The notes under the pieces were generated by a model, which saw only the letters and a list, made by a program, of their open reading frames with translations, made no database searches and was not told where the DNA came from. 8,221 bases of DNA from Actinomycetes bacterium (lineage in GTDB: Bacteria; Actinomycetota; Actinomycetes; Actinomycetales; Cellulomonadaceae), in the NCBI GenBank assembly GCA_023412515.1, contig JAEYNO010000481.1:1-8221 (forward strand). The letters are read 5' to 3'. The position numbers were made by a program, and so were the translations under genes. Each line of letters begins with the position of its first letter. The first letter of the stretch is position 1. Below, one piece after another: positions 1-4,999 of this stretch.

Positions 1-444
1 GGCGATCGCCGCACCCGCCACGACGCCGTCGACCCGCGCACCCGCGAGCTCGTCGCCGACACCCGCGCGCACGGCGTCGACGCGGGCCTGCGCGGCACGG
101 GCCGCGTCCGCGCGTGCCGCACGGTCCTGCTGCACGGCCCACACGCCCCCCGCGGACACGAGGACGGCCGCGGCGGTGAGCAGCGCGACCACCTGGCGCC
201 GGTACGACGGGTACGAGGGTGCCGCGACGTCCGCCGGGGCCGGGGGCTCGGCGGGGGCCGCGGGCGACGCGGTGCGCGGCTGCGGGACACCTGCCGGGGG
301 GACGACGGGGACGGGCCCCGACAACGTGTGCCCCGCCTGGGTGGGGATCAGCGGGACCGCGCGTGCGGGTGCCCCGACGGGCGACGCCGCACCCTCCGCG
401 GGTCGGCCGTCGCGGCCTGCCCCGGTGCCCTGCCGTTCGCTCAT
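1..444 (-). CDS. Proline-rich single-pass membrane protein, 3' end missing
   Basis: The gene reads leftward from an ATG at 444 and stays open for 148 codons to the window edge, so its C-terminus is not seen. A GGGGGAG Shine-Dalgarno sequence sits about 3 bases before the ATG. Residues 1-83 are a low-complexity Pro/Ala/Gly-rich region ending in a YRR positive cluster. Residues about 85-104 form one hydrophobic segment ending in VWAV. After it, residues about 105-135 are rich in Ala, Arg, Asp and Gln (QQDRAARADAARAAQARVD) and look helical. The positive residues before the hydrophobic segment suggest a cytoplasmic N-terminus with an extracytoplasmic C-terminal part. I do not recognise the family and no catalytic motif is visible in this part. 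It diverges from the Lrp/AsnC gene, which could make it a target of that regulator (inference). I am fairly sure it is coding, but its function is unknown. Confidence 0.72.
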   Translation of the reverse strand, partial: MSERQGTGAGRDGRPAEGAASPVGAPARAVPLIPTQAGHTLSGPVPVVPPAGVPQPRTASPAAPAEPPAPADVAAPSYPSYRRQVVALLTAAAVLVSAGGVWAVQQDRAARADAARAAQARVDAVRAGVGDELAGARVDGVVAGAAIA

Positions 445-544
445 GGTCTCCCCCACGTCGTCGCGCCTGCTGGACGCATCGGCACGTGCAGCCTCCGACG
501 TGAGGGTGCTGGTCGCAAGAGATGGCACATATGGTCAGATGTCC

Positions 545-558
545 TGCACAGTCGTGCA
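545..558. promoter_or_regulatory. Inverted repeat, candidate operator in the divergent intergenic region
   Basis: TGCAC-AGTC-GTGCA is a perfect 5+5 inverted repeat. It lies in a relatively AT-rich patch (about 513-563) between the membrane-protein gene and the Lrp/AsnC gene. A possible -10 box TATGGT (530-535) for the rightward gene lies just upstream, which would put the repeat at the transcription start. Lrp/AsnC regulators commonly control themselves and a divergent neighbour, so an operator role is plausible but is only inference. Confidence 0.3.
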
Positions 559-597
559 TTTGCGGCGATCAGGGCGCCGGCGGCCCGATGGACCACG

Positions 598-1104
598 ATG
601 GGTCCCGTGGACCCCGATCGGCTCGACTCCCTCGACCGCGCCATCCTGCGCGCGCTCGCGCGCGACGCCCGTGCGACGTTCGCCCAGGTCGGCGCGGAGG
701 TCTCGCTCTCCGCGCCCGCCGTCAAACGGCGCGTCGACCGGCTGCGCGACCGCGGCGTGATCCGCGGCTGGACGGTGCAGCTCGACCCCGCCGCGCTGGG
801 CTGGCACACCGAGGCGTTCGTCGAGATCTTCTGCCAGGGCTCCACGAGCCCCGCGACCATGCAAGCCGCCGTCGAGCGCTACCCCGAGGTCGTCACGGCG
901 TCGACCGTGACCGGTGACGTCGACCTGGTCGTGCAGGTCCGCGCACGCGACATGCGGCACCTCGAGGAGGTCGTCGAGCGGCTCGCCGCCGAGCCGTTCG
1001 TCGCACGCACGCGCTCGACGGTCGTGCTGTCCGCGCTCGTCCGCCGGCCCGACGCCGTGCCCGCGACCGCGGTCGCCGCGGCGGACGCACCCCGGGACGC
1101 CTGA
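598..1104 (+). CDS. Lrp/AsnC family transcriptional regulator
   Basis: A 168-residue protein with the usual size and order of the Lrp/AsnC family. The N-terminal winged helix-turn-helix covers about residues 10-57: LDSLDRAILRALARDAR opens it, then AQVGAEVSLSAPAVKRRVDRL and GVIRGW. The C-terminal RAM (ligand-binding/oligomerisation) domain covers about residues 66-148 and contains the family's TGDVDLVVQV strand around G106-D107. Such proteins form dimers to octamers that bind amino acids or related small molecules and control metabolism or transport genes. The ligand cannot be read from this sequence. The ATG at 598 was chosen because the helix-turn-helix begins a few residues later; no good Shine-Dalgarno is visible, and the GTG at 607 is an alternative. 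The open frame extends upstream to 328 but is not protein-like there. The last 12-18 residues (Ala/Pro-rich) look dispensable. The stop codon lies within the loop of a hairpin shared with the convergent uspA-type gene. Confidence 0.9.
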   Translation: MGPVDPDRLDSLDRAILRALARDARATFAQVGAEVSLSAPAVKRRVDRLRDRGVIRGWTVQLDPAALGWHTEAFVEIFCQGSTSPATMQAAVERYPEVVTASTVTGDVDLVVQVRARDMRHLEEVVERLAAEPFVARTRSTVVLSALVRRPDAVPATAVAAADAPRDA

Positions 1105-1117
1105 CTCCGGGGTGCGT
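1085..1117. terminator. Shared bidirectional terminator hairpin
   Basis: ACGCACCCCGG (1085-1095) pairs perfectly over 11 bp with CCGGGGTGCGT (1107-1117), with an 11-base loop that contains the Lrp/AsnC stop codon. The convergent universal stress gene ends 9 bases beyond the hairpin, so it can serve both genes. There is no T-tract on either side, as is common in high-GC actinobacteria. Confidence 0.55.
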
Positions 1118-1125
1118 GCGGGGCG

Positions 1126-2058
1126 TCAGTCCGCGGCCGGGTCCTCGCAGCGCGTCGTCACGACCATGACCGGGCACCGCGCGTGGTGCAGCACGGCCTG
1201 GCTCGTCGAGCCCAGCAGCAGCCCCGCGAACCCGCCGCGCCCCCGCGACCCCACGACGATGAGGTCGGTGGCCTCCGAGAACTCCGTGAGGAGCTCGGCC
1301 CCCGTGCCGTCCAGCACGCGCCGCTGCACCACGACGCCCGGGTGCCCCGCCAGCGCCCGGTCGACGACCACGTCGAGGCCCTCCTGCGCGTCGCTCAGCA
1401 CCTGCTCGTGGTCGACCGCCGACGGGAGCCACGCGAGCGCGCCCGCCATCGAGGCGATCGGCACGCCCGACACCGCGAACAGCTCCGCCCCCCACGCGGC
1501 GGCCTCCCGGATCGCCGCGCGCAGCGCCGCCTCGGCGGGCGCCGACCCGTCGACGCCCACGACGATGCGCCGCACGGGTCGCAGCGGCGGGACCTCCCCG
1601 TCGGGCAGCGGGTGACCGTCGTCGCCCCGCAGCGGGACGACGACCGTGGGGCACCAGCCGTGCGCGGGCAGCGCCGACGACACGGTGCCCAGCAGCCGGT
1701 CGGCGAAGCCGCCGCGACCGCGCGTTCCCACGACCGCGAGCTCGACGCGTCGCGACTCCTCGACGAGGGCCGCCGCCGCGTCGCCCGTGACGACGCGCCC
1801 CTGCACGGGGACCCCCGGCGACCCGAGGTGGCCCATCGCCTCGTCGAGGACGGCCTGCGCACCCGCGCGGATGGTCTCGTCGTCGAGCGCCGCGTAGCCC
1901 CCGTCGAGGGACGCGGCGGTGAACGACGGCAGCGAGTAGGCCACGACCACACGCAGCCCCAGGCCGCGGGTCCGCGCCTCGGCGGCCGCCCAGTCCAGCG
2001 CGTGCAGGCTCGCCGTGGACCCGTCGACCCCCACGAGGATCTCGTGCTCGCGCGTCAT
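1126..2058 (-). CDS. Universal stress protein with two UspA domains
   Basis: A 310-residue cytoplasmic protein made of two UspA domains (about residues 5-143 and 162-302), the common actinobacterial tandem form. Each domain begins with an ILVGVDGS or IVVGVDGS strand whose Asp (12 and 170) is a known ATP-contact position. Each also carries the complete ATP-binding motif G-2x-G-9x-G(S/T): GTRG...GT at 111-125 and GSRG...GS at 270-284. It is therefore expected to be of the ATP-binding kind. Family members act in dormancy, hypoxia or stress survival; no specific partner is implied here. The ATG at 2058 was chosen because an AGGAGGG Shine-Dalgarno lies 5 bases upstream and the first domain starts at once; the open frame runs further upstream into non-homologous sequence. 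No clear DosR-type palindrome was seen in the 109-base upstream gap. Confidence 0.95.
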   Translation of the reverse strand: MTREHEILVGVDGSTASLHALDWAAAEARTRGLGLRVVVAYSLPSFTAASLDGGYAALDDETIRAGAQAVLDEAMGHLGSPGVPVQGRVVTGDAAAALVEESRRVELAVVGTRGRGGFADRLLGTVSSALPAHGWCPTVVVPLRGDDGHPLPDGEVPPLRPVRRIVVGVDGSAPAEAALRAAIREAAAWGAELFAVSGVPIASMAGALAWLPSAVDHEQVLSDAQEGLDVVVDRALAGHPGVVVQRRVLDGTGAELLTEFSEATDLIVVGSRGRGGFAGLLLGSTSQAVLHHARCPVMVVTTRCEDPAAD

Positions 2059-2132
2059 GTCGCCCTCCTGCGTCGCGTGCGGCGCTCCGGTGCGCCCGAT
2101 CGTCCGGCCCTGCCATCGTGGCACAGGGCGTG

Positions 2133-2153
2133 GCACCCGACGGCACCGGGTGC
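2133..2153 (-). terminator. Hairpin after the HNH gene
   Basis: GCACCCG (2133-2139) and CGGGTGC (2147-2153) form a 7-bp stem with a 7-base loop, about 14 bases past the HNH stop codon in the direction of transcription. It lacks a U-tract, so it is only a probable terminator. It separates the HNH gene from the universal stress gene, which lies 109 bases downstream. Confidence 0.4.
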
Positions 2154-2167
2154 GCGCGGGTCGCGCG

Positions 2168-2713
2168 TCAGGCGACGAGGTACGGCGACCACGCCGGCTC
2201 GGCGCGCCCGGCAGCGCCGCCGATCGTGACGGACCAGCGGGGGGCACGCGGCAGGAACGGCAGCTCCCAGCCGAGCTCGTGCAGCGTGCGATCGGCCTTG
2301 CGGTGGTTGCAGCGCCGGCACGCCGCGACCACGTTGGTCCACTCGTGCCGGCCCCCTCGCGAGCGCGGGTGCACGTGGTCGACGGTGTCGGCACCGCCCC
2401 CGCAGTACGCGCACCGGTGGTCGTCGCGCTGCAGGACGGTGCGCCGCGTCGGCGGCACGGGGCGCCGCACGGGCACACGCACGTACCGCGTGAGGACGAG
2501 CACGACGGGTGCGGGCATCTGGACGCGCGCGGAGTGCAGCACGTGGCCGTCGGACTCCAGCACGGTCGCCTTGCCGGTCATGACGAGCACCACGGCACGG
2601 TGCAGCGTGACGATGCAGAGCGGTTCGCCGCTCGCGTTGAGCAGCAGCGTCCGCGCGGGCACGTCCGCGCGCGCGTCGGTGCGGGGGGCCTGGTCGGCGG
2701 CGGTCGTCAGCAC
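2168..2713 (-). CDS. HNH endonuclease family protein
   Basis: A 181-residue protein. The HNH fold occupies about residues 88-150. It begins with a zinc-knuckle pair CAYC (Cys101, Cys104), followed by VDHVHPRSRGG with Asp112-His113, where His113 is the expected general base. Next come the central Asn127 (EWTNVVAAC) and the second knuckle CRRCNHRK (Cys132, Cys135, Asn136, His137). All metal-site and catalytic residues look intact. The N-terminal part (residues 21-80) has the LLLNASGEPLCIVTLHRAVVLV pattern found in a widespread stand-alone HNH family of actinobacteria and cyanobacteria. These are small cytoplasmic proteins of unknown biological role, probably nicking or cutting nucleic acid. The GTG at 2713 was chosen because GGGAG lies 6 bases upstream; the frame stays open far upstream, but that part overlaps the hydrolase gene in another frame. 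There is no methylase or restriction partner beside it. Hairpins on both sides suggest a monocistronic unit. Confidence 0.88.
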   Translation of the reverse strand: MLTTAADQAPRTDARADVPARTLLLNASGEPLCIVTLHRAVVLVMTGKATVLESDGHVLHSARVQMPAPVVLVLTRYVRVPVRRPVPPTRRTVLQRDDHRCAYCGGGADTVDHVHPRSRGGRHEWTNVVAACRRCNHRKADRTLHELGWELPFLPRAPRWSVTIGGAAGRAEPAWSPYLVA

Positions 2714-2820
2714 GGTGCACTCCCGGTGGTCGGACCGGCTGGCTGCCGGCCGTGGGCGAGGAACAGCGTGAATGCGGGACCAGCGTACGCGCACGTCCAT
2801 TGCGGTCCGGGAGAAAGCGA

Positions 2821-2856
2821 CGAGGCCCCGACGACGTGGACGTCGTCGGGGCCTCG
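2821..2856 (-). terminator. Strong intrinsic terminator of the NlpC/P60 gene
   Basis: CGAGGCCCCGACGACGT (2821-2837) and its perfect complement (2840-2856) form a stem of up to 17 bp, realistically 16 bp with a 4-base loop. On the minus strand it begins 16 bases after the hydrolase stop codon and is followed by a pyrimidine-rich TCGCTTTCTCC run. This is one of the two strongest hairpins in the window. Confidence 0.85.
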
Positions 2857-2871
2857 CGGCATCGGAGCGGC

Positions 2872-3654
2872 TCAGCCGACCCGGATGAACGTGGGGTTGC
2901 TCTGCCAGATCGACCGGAACTGGACCGTCTTGCCCGGGCGGGGCGCGTCGATCATCTGGTCGCCGCCGGCGTAGATGCCGATGTGGCCGGGGCTCCAGAT
3001 CAGGTCGCCCGGCTGGGCGTCGGCACGCGACACGACCTGCCCGGCGTTCCGCTGCGCGGACGACGTCCGGGGCAGCGAGATGCCGAGCTGGGCGTACACG
3101 TACGACGTGAAGCCCGAGCAGTCGAAGCCGTCGGGGGTGGACCCGCCGGAGACGTAGGGCACGCCGACGTAGCGGGCCGCGACCTCGAGCACCGCGTTGC
3201 CGGAGACCGACTGCGGGACGGGGTTGTTCGTCGCCTGCGTCTGCGCCGCGGGGGTCGCGGCGGCCGCACGCTCGGCCGTGCGGGACGCCGTCCGCGTGCG
3301 GACCGGCTCCGGCGGCGGCGGCGGGGCCGGCTTCTCGGCCGTGACGGCCGGCGCGTCGACCGTGAACACGGCCTCGGCGGGCGACGCGACGACGGGCGAG
3401 GTGTTGAGGACCGCACGTGCGGAGGCCGTGAGGGCGGCCGTGTCGACGGCGGCGAGCGCGGGGGCGGCGACGTGGTCCGCGGCGGTCGCGGGAACCGCGA
3501 CCATCGAGACCATCAGGCCCGACGAGGCCGCGACGACGGCGGTGCGCCGACCGACGGTCCCCATCTGCTCCGACGCGGCGGAGGCCAGCTCGGTGAGCGG
3601 CGTCGAGGGACGACGCGCGGCGCGGTGACGCGCCCGGGTGATGCTTTCGGACAA
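2872..3654 (-). CDS. Secreted NlpC/P60 peptidoglycan endopeptidase under riboswitch control
   Basis: A 260-residue exported protein. Residues 1-30 form an Arg-rich N-terminal extension. Residues 36-59 are a signal peptide (GRRTAVVAASSGLMVSMVAV with ATAA before Asp60). Residues 60-150 are an Ala/Pro-rich linker with a PPPPPEP stretch near 110-117. The NlpC/P60 domain fills residues 153-260, with catalytic Cys179 in DCSGF and His224 in GHIGIY. The third position is Asp236 in MIDAPR, where relatives often have His or Glu. The family cleaves the peptide stems of peptidoglycan, usually D-Glu to diamino acid bonds, in cell separation and wall turnover. The TTG at 3654 is taken as start because AGGAGAGG lies 7-10 bases upstream and directly follows the riboswitch. 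The in-frame GTG at 3711 lies inside the aptamer. The upstream riboswitch implies c-di-AMP control. No other wall-binding domain is visible. Confidence 0.94.
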   Translation of the reverse strand: MSESITRARHRAARRPSTPLTELASAASEQMGTVGRRTAVVAASSGLMVSMVAVPATAADHVAAPALAAVDTAALTASARAVLNTSPVVASPAEAVFTVDAPAVTAEKPAPPPPPEPVRTRTASRTAERAAAATPAAQTQATNNPVPQSVSGNAVLEVAARYVGVPYVSGGSTPDGFDCSGFTSYVYAQLGISLPRTSSAQRNAGQVVSRADAQPGDLIWSPGHIGIYAGGDQMIDAPRPGKTVQFRSIWQSNPTFIRVG

Positions 3655-3660
3655 CGGAGT

Positions 3661-3669
3661 GCCTCTCCT
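3661..3669 (-). promoter_or_regulatory. Ribosome binding site that sets the TTG start
   Basis: AGGAGAGGC on the minus strand ends 6 bases before the TTG at 3654. It begins 2 bases past the 3' strand of the riboswitch closing stem. It supports TTG as the start and suggests that aptamer folding could affect ribosome access. Confidence 0.7.
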
Positions 3670-3670
3670 G

Positions 3671-3876
3671 GCGCCTACGAGGTGAGCTGTCGGGTTCGGG
3701 TGGGAGATCACCCGGCCGGTCGTCCGCCACGGCCGTCCGCACTCGCGTGCGCACCGCCGTACCGTCCGCCCGGCTTCACCCCAAGGGCCCCGTGACCGGC
3801 GCCCAACAAAGTGGTTCCCCCGCCCCTGCCGGCGAGTCGTACGGACCTACGAGCGGCGGCAGGGTTCGGCGTTCCG
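3671..3876 (-). ncRNA. ydaO-yuaA class cyclic di-AMP riboswitch (approximate ends)
   Basis: The minus strand carries the conserved blocks of this class in order: GCCGAACCC (about 3870-3862), GGGGGAACCA (3821-3812), TTGGGGTGAAGCCG (3784-3771), and CCCGAACCCGACAGC followed by TCACCTCGTAGGCG (3700-3672). The hairpin CGGGTG-ATCTCC-CACCCG (about 3714-3697) lies just before the last block. ACGCC near 3872 and GGCG at 3675-3672 can close the outer stem. I identified it by recalling the consensus, not by a covariance search, so the ends are approximate. In actinobacteria this class senses c-di-AMP and commonly precedes wall hydrolase genes (NlpC/P60, resuscitation-promoting factors). That matches the gene that follows after only about 17 bases. 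No separate terminator fits between aptamer and start codon, so control of translation or Rho-dependent termination is more likely than an intrinsic terminator (inference). Confidence 0.93.
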
Positions 3877-3916
3877 CTCGAGGGCTCCACGGAGGAGGGT
3901 TCCGAGAAGCAGGTCG

Positions 3917-3946
3917 AACGTACATGACCCCCGGCGCGATTGTCAC
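3917..3946 (-). promoter_or_regulatory. Promoter for the riboswitch-hydrolase transcript
   Basis: On the minus strand, GTGACA (3946-3941) and TACGTT (3922-3917) resemble -35 and TAnnnT -10 boxes with an 18-base spacer. Transcription would start near 3910, about 35 bases before the conserved part of the riboswitch, giving a leader of roughly 255 bases. The call rests on motif match and position only. Confidence 0.5.
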
Positions 3947-3958
3947 GCTCTGGTCACG
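3942..3958. promoter_or_regulatory. GTCACG direct repeat, possible response-regulator site
   Basis: GTCACG occurs at 3942-3947 and again at 3953-3958, start to start 11 bases, about one helical turn. It overlaps the -35 box of the hydrolase promoter. The layout resembles the GTCAC-type direct repeats described for the actinobacterial MtrA response regulator, which controls wall hydrolase genes. The spacing is one base longer than the Streptomyces form as I recall it, so assignment to MtrA is tentative. Confidence 0.35.
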
Positions 3959-3960
3959 AA

Positions 3961-4072
3961 GATCTCGGGGAGGTCATGGACCGACGTCCGACACGCCGCG
4001 CGACACGCCCGACCAACCTTCGACTCGTCGACACCGCGCACGGGCGCACGGCCGACGACGTGGTCACGACGA
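3961..4072. other. Intergenic stretch with no recognised feature
   Basis: This is the part of the 530-base gap between the IdeR-type gene and the hydrolase gene that lies between the hydrolase promoter region and the terminator hairpin. I see no convincing small gene, RNA or operator in it. Open frames here run across the riboswitch or antisense to known genes and look like GC-rich artefacts. Confidence 0.5.
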
Positions 4073-4113
4073 CGAGGGCGGCCCCGCACCGCTGCGGTGC
4101 GGGGTCGCCCTCG
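4073..4113 (-). terminator. Long terminator hairpin after the IdeR-type gene
   Basis: CGAGGGCG (4073-4080) pairs with CGCCCTCG (4106-4113), and CCCCGCACC (4082-4090) pairs with GGTGCGGGG (4096-4104). One internal G/T position separates the two stems and the loop is 5 bases. It lies about 72 bases past the stop of the IdeR-type gene and insulates the hydrolase promoter. No T-tract is present. Confidence 0.7.
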
Positions 4114-4160
4114 AAGGACCCGGCGCGTCGGCGAGCCGCGCGGCGGAAGTCGCCGCACAG

Positions 4161-4202
4161 GGCTCGGACGCCGACGAGGACGGCTCAGACGCCGACGAAG
4201 AT
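4161..4202. repeat. 21-bp tandem duplication spanning the stop of the IdeR-type gene
   Basis: 4161-4181 and 4182-4202 are adjacent 21-bp copies that match at 18 of 21 positions, both with the core GACGCCGACGA. The inner copy encodes the last residues (IFVGV) and the TGA stop on the minus strand. The outer copy, just past the stop, would read VLVGV with CGA in place of the stop. This looks like a short replication-slippage duplication that has since diverged. Confidence 0.75.
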
Positions 4203-4874
4203 GTGGCGCGCGACGTCCTCGGGCAGGTCGAGGACCGTGCCGGAGCCCGCGACGCCCACCGTCACGACGCCCGCCAGTCGCTCGACCGTGATGTGCGCGC
4301 CCGGCTGCACCCCCGCCTCGGCGAGCCGCGCGAGCAGCTCGACGTCCACCTGCAGCGGCTCGGCGATGCGCGCGACGACCGCGGTGCCGCCGGCGGCGGC
4401 CCGGTCGCCGGTGAGCGGCACGACGCCGTCGAGGAACCGCACCTCGGTGCGCGCCTCCCCGATCTCGTCGAGCCCGGGGATCGGGTTGCCGTACGGGTCG
4501 AAGTGCGGGTGGTCGAGCAGCGCCACGAGCCGCTGCTCGACGCGCTCGCTCATGACGTGCTCCCAGCGGCACGCCTCCTCGTGGACGTGCGGCCAGTCGA
4601 GGCCGATGACGTCGGTGAGGAGCCGCTCCGCGAGCCGGTGCTTGCGCATGACGCGCACGGCCTTCGAGTGGCCGTCGGGCGTGAGCTCCAGGTGCCGGTC
4701 CCCGGTCACGACCACGAGGCCGTCGCGCTCCATGCGGGCCACGGTCTGCGAGACCGTGGGGCCGGAGTGCCCGAGCCGCTCGGCGATGCGGGCGCGCAGC
4801 GGGGTGATGCCTTCCTCGGTGAGCTCGTAGATCGTCTTGAGATACATCTCGGTCGTGTCGATCAGGTCGCTCAC
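4185..4874 (-). CDS. ideR: Iron-dependent repressor, IdeR/DtxR family
   Basis: A 229-residue metal-activated repressor, close in length and sequence to mycobacterial IdeR. The winged helix-turn-helix (residues 1-70) includes DTTEMYLKTIYELTEEG and SGPTVSQTVARMERDGL. The dimerisation domain (about 71-140) includes RKHRLAERLL and EEACRWEHVMSE. The C-terminal SH3-like domain covers about 150-229. With GTG 4874 as residue 1, every metal ligand falls on its IdeR number: Met10, Cys102, Glu105 and His106 at one site; His79, Glu83, His98, Glu172 and Gln175 at the other. This strongly supports both the start and the function. GGGAGG lies 7 bases before the GTG. With Fe(II) such proteins repress siderophore and iron-uptake genes; a manganese-responsive role is possible but less likely given the close IdeR match. 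It diverges from serC. A TACCCT at 4938-4933 (minus) may be its -10 box. I saw no iron box in the shared upstream region. Confidence 0.95.
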   Translation of the reverse strand: MSDLIDTTEMYLKTIYELTEEGITPLRARIAERLGHSGPTVSQTVARMERDGLVVVTGDRHLELTPDGHSKAVRVMRKHRLAERLLTDVIGLDWPHVHEEACRWEHVMSERVEQRLVALLDHPHFDPYGNPIPGLDEIGEARTEVRFLDGVVPLTGDRAAAGGTAVVARIAEPLQVDVELLARLAEAGVQPGAHITVERLAGVVTVGVAGSGTVLDLPEDVARHIFVGV

Positions 4875-4987
4875 CGCTCGGCCTCCCACGTCGCGTGCCA
4901 CGGCCCGTGCTGCGGGACCGCCTCCGGCACCCAGGGTAGTCGGCCCCGCCCACGTGAACGGGCTGCGAGCCGCAGGTCGGGCGTCGT

Positions 4988-4993
4988 TATCCT
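4988..4993 (+). promoter_or_regulatory. -10 box of a leaderless serC transcript
   Basis: TATCCT fits the actinobacterial TAnnnT -10 box. It sits exactly at -12 to -7 if the G of the serC GTG (5000) is +1. No Shine-Dalgarno precedes that GTG. The -35 match is poor (CTGCGA near 4963-4968). This points to a leaderless mRNA. Confidence 0.6.
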
Positions 4994-4999
4994 CGCCTC

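Noticed and set aside
328..597. Upstream extension of the Lrp/AsnC frame to 328
   Set aside because: It overlaps the 5' part of the divergent membrane-protein gene and has no family homology before residue 598.
893..2146. 417-codon minus-strand open frame over the universal stress gene
   Set aside because: It is a different frame of the same strand as the clear tandem UspA protein, and its translation is compositionally biased.
2059..2167. DosR-type palindrome upstream of the universal stress gene
   Set aside because: The GGGCCGGACGATCGGGC area looked suggestive but lacks the symmetrical GGGAC/GTCCC core.
3671..3711. The GTG at 3711 as the hydrolase start
   Set aside because: It falls inside a conserved riboswitch hairpin; the TTG at 3654 has a properly spaced Shine-Dalgarno sequence.
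2714..3754. Upstream extension of the HNH frame to 3754
   Set aside because: The extra residues are read through the hydrolase gene in the wrong frame; the GTG at 2713 has a ribosome binding site and lies just before the family homology.
4875..4999. IdeR iron box between ideR and serC
   Set aside because: No 19-bp palindrome of the TTAGGTTAGGCTAACCTAA type could be found by eye on either strand.
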